The notes: a model not told the origin generated them from the letters alone. A stretch of 64,000 bases of DNA from an uncultured Sphingomonadaceae bacterium (GCA_947494305.1 CANLUL010000002.1:62001-126000); one strand, 5' to 3'. Counted from the first letter of the stretch, positions 48,417-58,838 are shown. Numbers and translations: made by a program.

Positions 48417-50453
48417 CTAACCGTTAAACTTTTCGCCAGCCTCGGCCTTCTTACGGAGCAAATCACAAACGGGAAGGGCATGCTTCTCCAGTCCTGCTAC
48501 AACATTATCGAGACCGACTGTATCAGCCCAGAACATCGGACCGCCCGTGTAAAGCGGCCAGCCATAGCCATTGATCCAGACAACATCGATATCGCTTGCA
48601 CGCTGCGCCATACCCTCTTCCAGGATCATCGCTCCTTCATTGACCATTGGATAGAGCATACGTTCACGCATTTCGTCGGTGGAAATTTCGCGTTGTTCTT
48701 TGCCTTCCTTTGCGCCCCATTCAGCGATAAGTTCCTTTACCTCATCAGATGGCACGCGCTGGCGTGCTTCGTCATAGTCATAAAAGCCCTTGCCGACTTT
48801 CTGACCCCAGCGCCCTTTGGCACAAAGCGCATCGCGCATGGTTTCAATCCGGGTTTCATCGCGATGCCAGCCAATGTCGATACCGGCAAGATCACTCATC
48901 TGGAACGGCCCCATCGGGAAACCAAAGTCGAGCAGCACATCATCCACTTCCCAATAATTCGCGCCTTCCATCAGCATGGCATTGGCCTGCTGCTGACGCG
49001 GGCTAAGCATCCGGTTGCCAATAAAGCCGTCACAAACACCCGATACGGCTGCAACCTTACCAATTTTCTTAGAGAGCTTCATCGCCGTTACCAGCACATC
49101 ATCAGCCGTTTTCTCGCCGCGCACCACTTCCAGCAATTTCATGATATTGGCTGGTGAGAAGAAATGCATACCCAGCACATATTCCGGCCGTTTGGTTGCT
49201 GATGCAATTTCATCGACATTCAAATAGCTGGTATTGGAAGCCAAGATCGCACCTTGTTTGACAGTCTCATCAAGCTTGCCAAACACTTCCTTTTTCACAT
49301 CCATATTCTCAAACACCGCCTCGATCACCAGATCGCAATCAGCCAGATCATCATAGCTCAGGCTGGGCGTCAAAATGCCCATCGCGCCTTCAACCTGTTC
49401 GGTGGTCATGCGGCCGCGCTTGGCTGTGTTTTCGTAATTTTTGCGAATGGTCGCAACGCCGCGGTCCAAGGCCTCCTGCTTCATCTCCAGGATTGTGACC
49501 GGAATGCCGGCGGAGAGGAAATTCATCGAGATCCCACCACCCATTGTGCCAGCACCAATCACACCCACCTTTTTGATCGGGATCAGGTCGATCTTGGGGT
49601 CGACACCGTCAACCTTGTTGGCCGCTCGTTCGGCAAAGAAATAGTGCCGCATGGCAGCGGACTGGGTGCCTGTCATCAGCTTGGTGAACAGTTCCCGTTC
49701 CTTGGCAACACCATCTTCATAGGACATTTCGCCCGCCGCCTTGACCGCTTCTATGCCGGCTTGCGGCGCATCAAAACCCCGGATCTTGCGCGCCATTTTC
49801 TGACGGAATTCATCGAAGATTGCCGGGTTTTTGACGCCATCTTCATTGGCGGTTCCTTGTGACGAGCGAGGTGGTTCCTTGCCAATTTGCTCTCGCGCAA
49901 AGGCGATTGCATCATCGGCCAGACTGTCTTCGCCAACGATTTTGTCAACCAGGCCGATGTTCTCTGCCTTCTTGGCGGAAATTGGATTTCCAACCACGAC
50001 CATCGGAAGCGCTGCTTCTGCGCCCACAACCCTTGGCAGACGCTGTGTTCCAGCCGCTCCTGGTATCAGACCCAGTTTTACTTCCGGCAAACCCATTTTT
50101 GCGGACGGTACAGCCACACGGTAGTGACAGGCCAGTGCAACTTCGCAGCCACCGCCCAGCGCTGTGCCGTGAATCGCTGCCACGACAGGTTTATCGCTAG
50201 CCTCCATCCGATCGATCGCTTCGCCGAGATTGGGACCCTGCATCGGCTTACCGAATTCAGTAATATCCGCACCGGCAAAAAACGTCCGACCGTCACAGCG
50301 AATGACCACCGCCTTCACACCATCATCACCCAGAGCTTCCTCTATGCCATCAACCAGACCTTGCCGCACCGCCGCTCCAAGCGCATTAACCGGAGGGTTG
50401 TTGGAAATGATGACAAGCACGTCATCATGCTTTTCTGTGGTTATTACGGACAT
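48417..50453 (-). CDS. Enoyl-CoA hydratase / 3-hydroxyacyl-CoA dehydrogenase fusion (FadB/FadJ-like)
   Basis: A 678-residue bifunctional beta-oxidation enzyme. N-terminal crotonase domain: [33 protein letters not shown] and [22 protein letters not shown]-terminal dehydrogenase: NAD site [36 protein letters not shown], then the helical domains. The second crotonase Glu of the hydratase is LPEVKLGL; the first catalytic Glu is [10 protein letters not shown] at 50453 follows AGGAG; the longer frame to 50537 is not supported. It heads a minus-strand operon with the acyl-CoA synthetase and SDR. Confidence 0.95.
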   Translation of the reverse strand: MSVITTEKHDDVLVIISNNPPVNALGAAVRQGLVDGIEEALGDDGVKAVVIRCDGRTFFAGADITEFGKPMQGPNLGEAIDRMEASDKPVVAAIHGTALGGGCEVALACHYRVAVPSAKMGLPEVKLGLIPGAAGTQRLPRVVGAEAALPMVVVGNPISAKKAENIGLVDKIVGEDSLADDAIAFAREQIGKEPPRSSQGTANEDGVKNPAIFDEFRQKMARKIRGFDAPQAGIEAVKAAGEMSYEDGVAKERELFTKLMTGTQSAAMRHYFFAERAANKVDGVDPKIDLIPIKKVGVIGAGTMGGGISMNFLSAGIPVTILEMKQEALDRGVATIRKNYENTAKRGRMTTEQVEGAMGILTPSLSYDDLADCDLVIEAVFENMDVKKEVFGKLDETVKQGAILASNTSYLNVDEIASATKRPEYVLGMHFFSPANIMKLLEVVRGEKTADDVLVTAMKLSKKIGKVAAVSGVCDGFIGNRMLSPRQQQANAMLMEGANYWEVDDVLLDFGFPMGPFQMSDLAGIDIGWHRDETRIETMRDALCAKGRWGQKVGKGFYDYDEARQRVPSDEVKELIAEWGAKEGKEQREISTDEMRERMLYPMVNEGAMILEEGMAQRASDIDVVWINGYGWPLYTGGPMFWADTVGLDNVVAGLEKHALPVCDLLRKKAEAGEKFNG

Positions 50454-50620
50454 GGTTTTCTCCTGATCATTTTTTATTTTGATTCGCACAATGCTATAGA
50501 ATGAAAATGACCGTGAGAGGAACCGGTAGTTCATCAAAGATTGTGCTTACCGCGTTCAGGACGGGAAACCGTAGGGTCAAGCGGCGGCAATCGGCTTCTA
50601 TAGTTCGAAAGAACCATGCG

Positions 50621-51601
50621 TCATATTGAGAGCTTTTGGCCCAATCCAAGTCTTTTGGCTTCGTTGGCCGTGAATTGCGCAGCCACTATGTCTTGAGCAG
50701 CAATACCAAGCGACTTATAAATTGTGATGTCTTCTGCTGATGTCCTGCCTGTTTTTCGCTCCAAAAAAATGTCGCCAATCTCATAGACTTCCTCAACGTT
50801 TGATAAGTGACCCTGCTTCAAAGCAGTGATCATTTCTCCAGCCTGATCCAAAGCGGATGGCAAATGGTCAACGACTATGCGTGCATTGGCTAGTGCGTCT
50901 GGTGCTATTTCCATCACACCCCTGTGACTTGCGCCAACTGCATTGATATGCACACCGGGCTCGATATGACTGGTGTCCAAAATTGGAGTGGGAGAAGCAG
51001 TAACCGTAGTGATGATATCTGCGCCAATCACCGCCATTTCCAGAATTTCTACAGCGGTCATTTTTGTAGATACTATCGATTGCATCCTTTCAGCCAAAAC
51101 CTGCGCTTTATTGAAATCTCGTCCCCAAATTCGAATTTCATCAAACTCACGAATTGCACATAGTGCGTGGATATGACTTTGTGCTTGTTCACCGGTTCCG
51201 ACAACAAGCATGATCCGTGCATTTTTTCGTGACAGCACATCGGTGGCGGCGGCGGTGGCACTGGCAGTTCGAATAGCGGTCAGGGCATTGGCATCCATTA
51301 ACGCGATAGGTTGTCCAAATTCCGCATCGAACAGAATGTAAAGACCCATATGCGACGGGAATCCCGCATCGGCATTGCCAGGATAAAGACTAAGCAATTT
51401 CACACCGGAGGATTGCGTATCACCGCCCACGTACCCCGGCATGATACCCATTTTATTGTTGCTATCCGGAAGTGACATGGCCTGCCGTAAAGGCATAACA
51501 CTGTTACCTAGTGCAACCATTTCCCCAGCACTCCGCATCAATTCTATGCATTTTGGATATGATAATATCGCCCGTATCTCATCTGCAGAAATGAAGCGCA
51601 T
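50621..51601 (-). CDS. Ornithine cyclodeaminase / mu-crystallin family protein
   Basis: A 326-residue NAD(P)-dependent enzyme of the OCD family. N-terminal substrate domain with VMPLRQAMSLPDSNNKMGIMPGYVGG, Rossmann motif VVGTGEQAQSHIHALCAI, then IGADIITTVTAS. Family members act as ornithine cyclodeaminases, ketimine reductases or alanine/lysine dehydrogenases; exact substrate unknown. It is the last gene of a four-gene minus-strand set with a transporter and two exported hydrolases, so a role in amino-acid or imine breakdown is inferred. Confidence 0.88.
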   Translation of the reverse strand: MRFISADEIRAILSYPKCIELMRSAGEMVALGNSVMPLRQAMSLPDSNNKMGIMPGYVGGDTQSSGVKLLSLYPGNADAGFPSHMGLYILFDAEFGQPIALMDANALTAIRTASATAAATDVLSRKNARIMLVVGTGEQAQSHIHALCAIREFDEIRIWGRDFNKAQVLAERMQSIVSTKMTAVEILEMAVIGADIITTVTASPTPILDTSHIEPGVHINAVGASHRGVMEIAPDALANARIVVDHLPSALDQAGEMITALKQGHLSNVEEVYEIGDIFLERKTGRTSAEDITIYKSLGIAAQDIVAAQFTANEAKRLGLGQKLSI

Positions 51602-51607
51602 GATGAG

Positions 51608-52519
51608 TTAAACCTGCCCTGTTGCCGAGCTTGACTGACCAAACAACCAGGGTAGCTTTTTGGATCGCCATAGCTGAGCAAAGAGGAACGCATTCGCCAG
51701 CATTATCACTCCATAGAGCGTCGGGATCACCGCCAATATGATGTCGTTCATCACAGCCATTGTAAGAAACGTTGCAACCGTGGCGTTTTGTATACCAACC
51801 TCAATACCAATGGTAACGGAATCTCGCTCGCCTAGTCGGAATATCCGAGCCAACCCGAGACCAAGGGCCATTGCGAGTATGTTCAGCGCAAATACCGCAG
51901 GGCCAGCTTTAGCAATATTCTGCCATACCAGATCTGCGCTGACATAGATTGAGAACCCTATGACGCAAATCAGCACAATCAATGCAGCGGGCCGTAGCCA
52001 ATGAACTAGGCGAAGCGCAAAATCAGGGATGAAATGATGAATGATCATACCTATTGTCACTGGCAAAACCGTCATCTGAAACAATCGCTTAATCGTATCA
52101 ATAACTGAAAATTGGGGTGCTGTTGCATCGGTCATGAAATAGTCCAGCGACAAGCCGATAAGATATGGAGTAGACAAAACGGTAATAAGGCTGGCGACAG
52201 ATGTCAGAACGACAGACAGGGCAACATTGCCTCTGACGGCGAATACAACCGCATTGGAAGTGATTCCGCCAGGCGAGAATGCCAATATCAGCAAGCCTAT
52301 GGCAAGTGTAGGCGGCAACCCAAAAACAAGCACCACTGCCGCACCCAAAATCGGAAGTAAAATTAATTGACCAAGCAGGCCAGCACCAACACTCTGCCAT
52401 TTTTGTACAGCATAGGTAAAATCACGAATCGCCAGCGATAGGCCGAGGCTGAACATAACCGCGATCAATCCCCAACTGATAATGACCGTGTTTACATATG
52501 TGATTTGATCCTGTGTGAT
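51608..52519 (-). CDS. Bile acid:sodium symporter family transporter with apparent ATC start
   Basis: A membrane protein of the BASS/SBF type with about nine helices; family segments ISWGLIAVMFSLGLSL, AFSPGGITSNAVVFAVRGN and ERDSVTIGIEVGIQNATVA are clear. The first standard start is TTG at 52468, which cuts into helix 1. The frame stays open to the stop of the dipeptidase gene. An ATC at 52519-52517, eight bases after GGAG, gives 303 residues with N-terminus (M)TQDQITYVNTVIISWG, a complete first helix. ATC is therefore the likely start or a mutated ATG. It may import an organic anion linked to the neighbouring hydrolases. Confidence 0.85.
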   Translation of the reverse strand: MTQDQITYVNTVIISWGLIAVMFSLGLSLAIRDFTYAVQKWQSVGAGLLGQLILLPILGAAVVLVFGLPPTLAIGLLILAFSPGGITSNAVVFAVRGNVALSVVLTSVASLITVLSTPYLIGLSLDYFMTDATAPQFSVIDTIKRLFQMTVLPVTIGMIIHHFIPDFALRLVHWLRPAALIVLICVIGFSIYVSADLVWQNIAKAGPAVFALNILAMALGLGLARIFRLGERDSVTIGIEVGIQNATVATFLTMAVMNDIILAVIPTLYGVIMLANAFLFAQLWRSKKLPWLFGQSSSATGQV

Positions 52520-52522
52520 CGA

Positions 52523-53737
52523 CTAAACTCCGGTCCAAATATCATCCATTAGACGAAGGAAATTTCCACCCAGAATCTTGTCTACACGTGCTGCCTTATG
52601 CCCTCTTGCGGACAACATATCTGCCAATTTCCAATATTTACTGGGACCTTGTAGATCGGGAAGCATGGGGACAATATCGGCGGTCTCGCCTTTGGCGCCT
52701 ATGCCTGCTGCACGGCGTGCGGCTACTTCCTTGCGAATTTCAGCACGATAAGCCAGCATATCGTCAACGGCAGTTATACCGTTGTCGCTGCCAATGCCGA
52801 CATGATCTTCGCCGCAAATATTTATCGCATGTTCCATATGGGCGATCAGGTCCCCGGAATGCGCCTGACGTCCCGAGGCCAGAAAAGGCATATAATATAA
52901 TCCCGCAACACCACCCTTATCGGCAAGCAGTTTGAGTTCTTTGTCACTCTTGTTGCGCGGTAAATCGGTCACCGCACGGCAACCGGTATGGGTGATTGCA
53001 ATCGGTTTATCAGAACCAGCAAGAGCGTCTAAACAAGTCTGTTCACCGCTATGGCTCAGATCCACCAAGATATTATTTGCATTAAGCTGCGCGACGACAG
53101 CGCGACCAAAATCGGTAAGGCCTTGATTGTCTGGTACCATCGAACCGTCGCCCAATTGATTTCGGATATTGTATGTTAGTTGAATGACCCGCACACCTAG
53201 ATTGGCGAATAGTTTTACGCGACCTGCATCATCACCCATCATTGCTGCATTTTGAAAACCAAAAATAATGCCGCATTTGCCAGATTGGTGCGCGTCACGA
53301 ATGTCCTGTGCAGTCAACACTTTGGAGAGATGTTCAGATTGATTTCTGATCAGAGCATCCCACTCACCAATTTCTCCCACGCTATGTTCAAATGGCTCCA
53401 TATCTCCGGCGACATAGCCCAGAGTGATATTGGTGGCACTGAGACCCGAGGAGGTCAAATCAGCAAGTGCTCTTGCATCGACGCCTTTGTCTTGACGTTC
53501 TCTCAGATTGGATCGCGCGCCTCCTTGTAAACGTAGATTAACATTTGATATCCCGCCAAGAGCATCGATGAGAACCGGTTTACGCAACTGTGCGGGCGCA
53601 GAGTCGCTCTTGTCGCTGCTGGCCTTTGCAACATAACCTGTCGTGCCAAATGACAAACCGGCGGCGATGGCTCCAGCGCCAAATTGCAAAACATGTCTGC
53701 GCGGCAGAGCGTTGGTAGACGATCGGAATTCAGACAC
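52523..53737 (-). CDS. Tat-exported M19 dipeptidase-like protein with altered metal site
   Basis: A ~404-residue renal-dipeptidase family protein. The N-terminus has a Tat-like signal (PRRHVLQFGAGAIAAGL). The second metal site and substrate residues are kept: His in VDLSHSGEQT, His in AITHTGCRAV, Asp in GIGSDNGI. The first site is changed: where active members have a His-x-Asp after the first strand, this one reads VLIDALGGISNVN, and the bridging Glu is replaced (FGFQNAAM). It may bind one metal, use another chemistry, or have lost activity. GTG at 53737 (AGGAG upstream) is chosen; TTG at 53782 is the alternative. It is tightly linked to the transporter gene. Confidence 0.88.
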   Translation of the reverse strand: MSEFRSSTNALPRRHVLQFGAGAIAAGLSFGTTGYVAKASSDKSDSAPAQLRKPVLIDALGGISNVNLRLQGGARSNLRERQDKGVDARALADLTSSGLSATNITLGYVAGDMEPFEHSVGEIGEWDALIRNQSEHLSKVLTAQDIRDAHQSGKCGIIFGFQNAAMMGDDAGRVKLFANLGVRVIQLTYNIRNQLGDGSMVPDNQGLTDFGRAVVAQLNANNILVDLSHSGEQTCLDALAGSDKPIAITHTGCRAVTDLPRNKSDKELKLLADKGGVAGLYYMPFLASGRQAHSGDLIAHMEHAINICGEDHVGIGSDNGITAVDDMLAYRAEIRKEVAARRAAGIGAKGETADIVPMLPDLQGPSKYWKLADMLSARGHKAARVDKILGGNFLRLMDDIWTGV

Positions 53738-53785
53738 TATATTTGTAACTCCTATGCCGATTGTAGATCCAAATATCCGCAAGCA

Positions 53786-55291
53786 TCACTCGGGGAAAAC
53801 TAGCTCTGGTATTGTTTTATGCCGGTATTCACTTCGCTGAAATCGATGCCCGCGTTTGACGGTCAGACTGATGGTCCGCAGTGCAGAGATATCGGTTAGC
53901 GGATTCTCTTTCACAAATACGATATTTGCGTATTTACCTGGCTCCAATGTTCCAATTTGATCGTCCTTACCTAGACCTCTTGCAGCAATGGATGTTGCGG
54001 ACATAATCGCCTGTTGCGGGGTCAAACCTGCATTGTCGACCAGCACGTTCAGTTCCTCGTAGAGTTTCGGGAATGGATCAGCCGCCTGAGCAGCCCCGTC
54101 TGTTCCCGCCATGATTGGCACACCCGCTTTATTCATTGCACGCGTGATGTCCGCCGCCAGTGTCATAGGGCAACGCGGGCGGCGAGGTGATGATTCATTT
54201 GCTGCCAATGCTGCCGCTTTGTCCTCTGCAGCCAAATCTCGATACAAAATGAGCGTTGCATCCATAATCGTGCCCGATGCAGCCAAAGCTTTGATATACT
54301 TTTGAATTTCCGGGTGGTCCGCCGTGATTCCGTCATATGATGGTGGGTCGTCGTGCCCATATCGCTGTTTGTTCCGTTCACCGGCATAGCGCGCAATCAT
54401 GCACACATGGGAAACAACGGTCGCACCCAAAGAATCATATGGTGTTGCCGGATATACTTGCAGATGAGACCAAACAGGAAAATCCTGCCGCTTACCCTCT
54501 TCGATAATCGTCTGCACCAGCTGACCAGGCAGGTTTGCATAGATCTTTATGCCCGTTGCCCAGGTCCCTTTTGCTTGTGCAACCATTAACGGTATTTGAG
54601 AATTCTCATCAATTGCTTGCATCCACGGGAGCTTCCCTGGAACACCGCCGAGACCAGATGTAATCGTCCGTGGATCCGAAAAGAAATCAGGGCCCGCCAT
54701 CAGTGAGGCATAATAAATGTCAGGTGCCGGGATCTCGTTCACTAGCGAAGCCCGAGAAAGATCGGCCAAAGAGCGGACGTCTCCAGCCATATCACGGACA
54801 CCTGTAATGCCGCCGTAAACATAGCGTTTCAAATATGCACTAGCAATTTCCCGGTGCGGAAGCGTGGCCAAATGGACATGGGAATCTATCAGGCCTGGTA
54901 GAGCGTATTGACCACCCATGTCATGAATTGCGGCACCATCCAACATCTGTGGTGTTAAGTCAGTCACTGACACAATAGCTGCAATACGATCATCACTAAC
55001 CAAAATTGCCATTCCTGAACGCGCGCTGCTCTCAGTTCCGTCGATTAACACCAAGTTTCGATAAATGGTTTTTTGTTCAGCAAGGCCGGCCGCCTCTGCA
55101 ACAGATTTTTTTTGAACTTGATCAGACCATCTGAGTTCGTTTTGAGATGGCTCCACAGAAAAATTTTCATCCAATCGCTGGACAAGAGTCCCAGCAGAAC
55201 CGGATATAGGCGTTGCCAGAATCCATGAGAGACAAATCAAAACAGCAACCGTTTTTTGGATTTTCACCCATGACATATTTTTTGAGCTCAT
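53786..55291 (-). CDS. Exported metal-dependent amidohydrolase (imidazolonepropionase-like)
   Basis: A 501-residue amidohydrolase. Residues ~12-32 form a Sec signal (VAVLICLSWILATPISGSA). Metal ligands: GLIDSHVHLAT (His-x-His), a Lys/Glu region KIYANLPGQL, SHVCMIARYA (His) and MAGTDGAAQ (Asp). The C-terminal beta domain has DDQIGTLEPGKYANIVFV. It hydrolyses amide, imide or peptide bonds; exported relatives include prolidase-like and Xaa-Arg dipeptidases. It lies upstream of the dipeptidase with a gap of ~50 bases, same strand. Confidence 0.92.
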   Translation of the reverse strand: MSSKNMSWVKIQKTVAVLICLSWILATPISGSAGTLVQRLDENFSVEPSQNELRWSDQVQKKSVAEAAGLAEQKTIYRNLVLIDGTESSARSGMAILVSDDRIAAIVSVTDLTPQMLDGAAIHDMGGQYALPGLIDSHVHLATLPHREIASAYLKRYVYGGITGVRDMAGDVRSLADLSRASLVNEIPAPDIYYASLMAGPDFFSDPRTITSGLGGVPGKLPWMQAIDENSQIPLMVAQAKGTWATGIKIYANLPGQLVQTIIEEGKRQDFPVWSHLQVYPATPYDSLGATVVSHVCMIARYAGERNKQRYGHDDPPSYDGITADHPEIQKYIKALAASGTIMDATLILYRDLAAEDKAAALAANESSPRRPRCPMTLAADITRAMNKAGVPIMAGTDGAAQAADPFPKLYEELNVLVDNAGLTPQQAIMSATSIAARGLGKDDQIGTLEPGKYANIVFVKENPLTDISALRTISLTVKRGHRFQRSEYRHKTIPELVFPE

Positions 55292-55392
55292 CAGCCCATA
55301 TTGCCAAATAAGTCCAGTAACGCAAACTATGTATTGCAGGATAAATTGAAAACTGACTTAGACATCACAATCATCTTTTGAAATTGTTTAAA

Positions 55393-55440
55393 CGAGCATA
55401 TCCGGTTCTCGATCAACAATGGAAATCGGACTTATGCTCG
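55393..55440 (-). terminator. Candidate terminator hairpin downstream of the CapD-like gene
   Basis: CGAGCATA (55393-55400) and TATGCTCG (55433-55440) form a long-loop stem with extra TCCG/CGGA pairing inside, followed on the minus strand by TTTAAACAATTTC. It would end the polysaccharide transcript before the amidohydrolase gene. The long loop lowers confidence. Confidence 0.45.
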
Positions 55441-55470
55441 AAGTTGAATTCGGTAATTTTCGGGCACGAG

Positions 55471-57429
55471 TCAGGAGGCTTCTTCAATTTTATTATTGTC
55501 CCTCCGGTGTTCAAACTCCGGCACTAATTTTTGAACCAAGGCGATAGCTTTGTGATGATCGCGACAGTTTCGCATTTCATGCAATATTTCAACTATGCCT
55601 TCCCAATCAACAAATTTCTCATGCGCCATCATGATACGATCATGGATAGTTTGGGTAGGATTGTTGCCGATAATCAATTCTTCATAGAGCTTTTCACCGG
55701 GCCTTAGACCTACTTCCACAATCTCAATGTCACCGTCCGGGTTATCGTCGCTACGGACAGTCAACCCGGACAGCTGCACCATTGTTCTCGCCAAATCTAT
55801 GATCCGCACGGATTTACCCATATCCAGAACGAATACTTCGCCGCCCTTGGCCAGTCCTCCAGCTTGAATAACCAATTGAGATGCTTCTGGTATTGTCATA
55901 AAATACCGCGTTACATCCTTATGGGTCAAAGTGATCGGCCCACCCATCTCTATCTGTTGACGGAATAATGGTACAACAGACCCGCTTGATCCCAAAACAT
56001 TGCCAAAACGTACCATCGAAAATTTGGTTGTCCCGTCTTTTTCGGCGAAAGCCTGAACAACCTGCTCAGCGCACCTTTTTGTTGCGCCCATCATATTGGT
56101 TGGACGAACCGCCTTATCAGTGCTAATTAGTATGAAATCGGAAATTTGGGATTGATAAGAGGCGTTCGCAACTTCGAAAGTGCCTAGAACATTGTTGCGC
56201 ATCCCTTCCACTGGGTTTGCTTCGACTAGCGGGACATGTTTGTAAGCAGCTGCGTGAAAGACCGTGTCTGGTTGCCAAAGCTCGAACACCTCCATCAGTC
56301 TATTGGGATCCGAAACCGACCCAAGAATCGGAACAACTTCTATCCCTTGCAAACCATTTTCCGAATGCAGTTTCTTGAGCTCTTTCTCGATTTGGTAGAG
56401 TGAAAATTCCGAAAGTTCAAACAGTAACAACTTGCTCGCGCCAGACAGGACAATCTGCCGACACAGCTCGCTACCGATTGATCCGCCGGCTCCTGTGACC
56501 ATCACTGTCTTGCCCACTATTGTGCGTCCTAAGAGAAGTTCATTTGGAGTCACGGGTTCCCGGCCAAGCAGATCTTCGATGTCTAGTTCACGAATATCGT
56601 TGAAAGACACCTGACCGTCCACGATGTCCTTCATATTGGGCAGTGTTTGAACGTGCACTTTAAATCGCTGAATCTGGTCAACGATCAATCTCCGTTTTTT
56701 GCGTGAAATATTGGGTAGTGCCAACAGAATGTCTGTGACGGCGTATTTTTCAATCAGGTTTGGAAGGTTACCGCTCCAGAATACTTTGTCGCCATCCAAT
56801 TTCTGTCCATTTAACCGTTTGTCGTCATCGACAAACCCGCGCATCTGCATAGTCGGCTCGGAACGCATTGATGTAGCGACCTGCTGACCTGCGCTTCCGG
56901 CGCCATATATCAAAAAACTTTTGCGCTCGCCGCCAAATTTGTTCCTACCAAGAACATCCACCATCAAATACCGGGCTGTTACTCGGGAAAAACCAACCAT
57001 GATGAAAAATATAATCGGCTGGATTATGCCAATGGTCCGGGGGACGCCCGATAAACCGATTATCGCAAAAATAACTACCGTTGGAACCGAGTACACCATA
57101 AACGCTCGAACAAGCGTTTTCATCATACCCGAACCAGCATAGCGGAAGATTGCATTATAAACGCCGACAAAATAGAATACCGGCAACATCGTCAAGATCG
57201 CTACCAATACAACCTTTTGCACGGCAATATCCCAATATACCCAAACGCCGATTCGAAGCGAGTAAGCGATCCAGATCGATTGAACACAAAGGATAATATC
57301 CAAAAACAAAACAATCGCTTGTTTTTGCCACCGGGACAAACCGGCAATTTTTTCAAGTATGGAAGTAATAAAAGCGGTCATAGACAGACTTATACTCCGA
57401 AAGTCGCGACTTTGCGAAACCTTTAGCAT
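55471..57429 (-). CDS. Membrane-bound nucleotide-sugar 4,6-dehydratase (CapD/WbpM/FlaA1-like)
   Basis: A 652-residue long-form dehydratase. Four N-terminal helices (~res 36-150), a first Rossmann domain (FLIYGAGSAGQQVA, ~172-184) and the catalytic SDR domain (VTGAGGSIGSEL, ~311-322) with STDKAVRPTNMMGATKR at the active site, where the Tyr of classical SDRs is Met, as in WbpM/PglF. It makes UDP-4-keto-6-deoxy-hexNAc, the precursor for 4-amino sugars in surface glycans; the DegT aminotransferases in this locus could use the product. ATG at 57429 or 57381 may start. A 112-base gap separates it from the dehydrogenase gene. Confidence 0.94.
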   Translation of the reverse strand: MLKVSQSRDFRSISLSMTAFITSILEKIAGLSRWQKQAIVLFLDIILCVQSIWIAYSLRIGVWVYWDIAVQKVVLVAILTMLPVFYFVGVYNAIFRYAGSGMMKTLVRAFMVYSVPTVVIFAIIGLSGVPRTIGIIQPIIFFIMVGFSRVTARYLMVDVLGRNKFGGERKSFLIYGAGSAGQQVATSMRSEPTMQMRGFVDDDKRLNGQKLDGDKVFWSGNLPNLIEKYAVTDILLALPNISRKKRRLIVDQIQRFKVHVQTLPNMKDIVDGQVSFNDIRELDIEDLLGREPVTPNELLLGRTIVGKTVMVTGAGGSIGSELCRQIVLSGASKLLLFELSEFSLYQIEKELKKLHSENGLQGIEVVPILGSVSDPNRLMEVFELWQPDTVFHAAAYKHVPLVEANPVEGMRNNVLGTFEVANASYQSQISDFILISTDKAVRPTNMMGATKRCAEQVVQAFAEKDGTTKFSMVRFGNVLGSSGSVVPLFRQQIEMGGPITLTHKDVTRYFMTIPEASQLVIQAGGLAKGGEVFVLDMGKSVRIIDLARTMVQLSGLTVRSDDNPDGDIEIVEVGLRPGEKLYEELIIGNNPTQTIHDRIMMAHEKFVDWEGIVEILHEMRNCRDHHKAIALVQKLVPEFEHRRDNNKIEEAS

Positions 57430-57541
57430 TTTTGACAGAGTAGATTGTCAAATGAAGAGATTTCCCTAAAAAACCTTGTCTCAATAAAACAATAATGGTT
57501 TTCCGAATTTCATCTAACACTTTTCGAACACTGAAACCAGA

Positions 57542-58838
57542 TCAGCTCGCCAGTCGGAGATCAGTCGCAGCTTGAAGGTTATCCGGCTGATCCGGCCATC
57601 TTCCGCGCGTGTCGTAAACGACCTTGTTGGCCCGCTCGTCCAGAGGAATGGATCTGAACATGTCATGGTCAGTTAGTGTAATCATCACCGGACAACGTTC
57701 CAATGCCTGATCAATATCGATCAATTCGGCACCAGTACCTTCAAATTCTTCGGGAAGCGTACTGGCATATGGCTCAACAATTTTTATCCTGCCGCCATAT
57801 CGCCTCGCCAACTTGGCAGCGATTTTCAACGCCGGGCTTTCTCGAAAATCGTCGATGTTGGCTTTGAATGCCAGACCGAAACAAGCAATCGGTACACCTG
57901 GCAATTCGTCAATCAGAAGCGAAGCCTGTTCAAGGACGTGACCCGTTTTGCCGTCATTGACCTCGCGGGCAATGCGAATAAGCGGTGTCTGCTCAGGGGC
58001 CCCATGAATGATGAACCATGGATCCACCGCGATGCAATGCCCACCAACTCCCGGGCCAGGTTGCAATATGTTTACGCGCGGGTGTCGGTTAGCGAGGCTA
58101 ATAACCTCCCAGACATCTAGATCCATTTCATCCGAAACTATAGAAAGCTCGTTAGCAAAAGCGATGTTAACATCCCGGTAGCTGTTTTCGACAAGCTTTG
58201 TCATTTCAGCAGCGCGCGCGGATGTCGTTACGCATTCACCGCGCACAAAACGACGATAGAATCCCAAAGCCTTACGCGCGCAACGCGGTGTAATGCCGCC
58301 GATGCAGCGATCGTTATTGGTGAGTTCCTCAAGAATTTTTCCAGGCAGAACGCGTTCCGGACAATAGGCAATGGCGATATCTGGTATATCGTTCGCTAGT
58401 CCAGGGATTTTCAAATCAGGACGTAATTTTGCGATCAAATCTCGCATTTTTTCTGTTGTCCCAACAGGGGACGTCGATTCCAGAATGATAGTGTCGCCTA
58501 TTTTCAGGGCCGCCGCTATGTTGGTTGCAGCTTCCATAACGTAGCTGGTGTCCGGCACATGATCATCGCCAAATGGCGTTGGCACAGCGATGACAAATAC
58601 ATCCGCCGGTTCAACTTGCAGAGAAGCACGCAAAACCACGCGAGACCACTCCTTGAACCAAGCCGTCCAGATCAACCTCTTCTATATGAATCTTGCCACT
58701 GTTAATTATATCCACAACATGGTCAGTTACATCGACCCCTAGGACCCGACATCCAGAACGGGCGATTACCGCCGCAGTTGGTAAACCAATATAGCCGAGG
58801 CTCAAAACACAGACATTTGGTTTTTCGTCAGACAACAT
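57542..58838 (-). pseudogene. wecC: UDP-N-acetyl-D-mannosamine dehydrogenase (WecC/WbpA-like), frameshifted
   Basis: Read across a one-base shift, this is a ~431-residue UDP-sugar 6-dehydrogenase. The N-terminus from ATG at 58838 (MLSDEKPNVCVLSLGYIGLPTAAVIARSG) is in one frame and runs to GLVQGVVSRGF; the rest (LRASLQVEPADVFVIAVPTPF, catalytic Cys in GPGVGGHCIAVDPW, KANIDDFRESPALK) is in another. Removing one T from the T4 at 58632-58635 (minus-strand GGTTTTGCG) restores ...SRGLRASLQ.... The gene length, 1297 bases, is one more than a multiple of three. It is a homopolymer sequencing error or a recent inactivation. The 245 bases upstream hold no gene I can support. Confidence 0.88.

Noticed and set aside
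48240-49157. Plus-strand open frame of 305 codons
   Set aside because: Antisense to the acyl-CoA synthetase and FadB/J-like genes, low-complexity composition and no recognisable domain.
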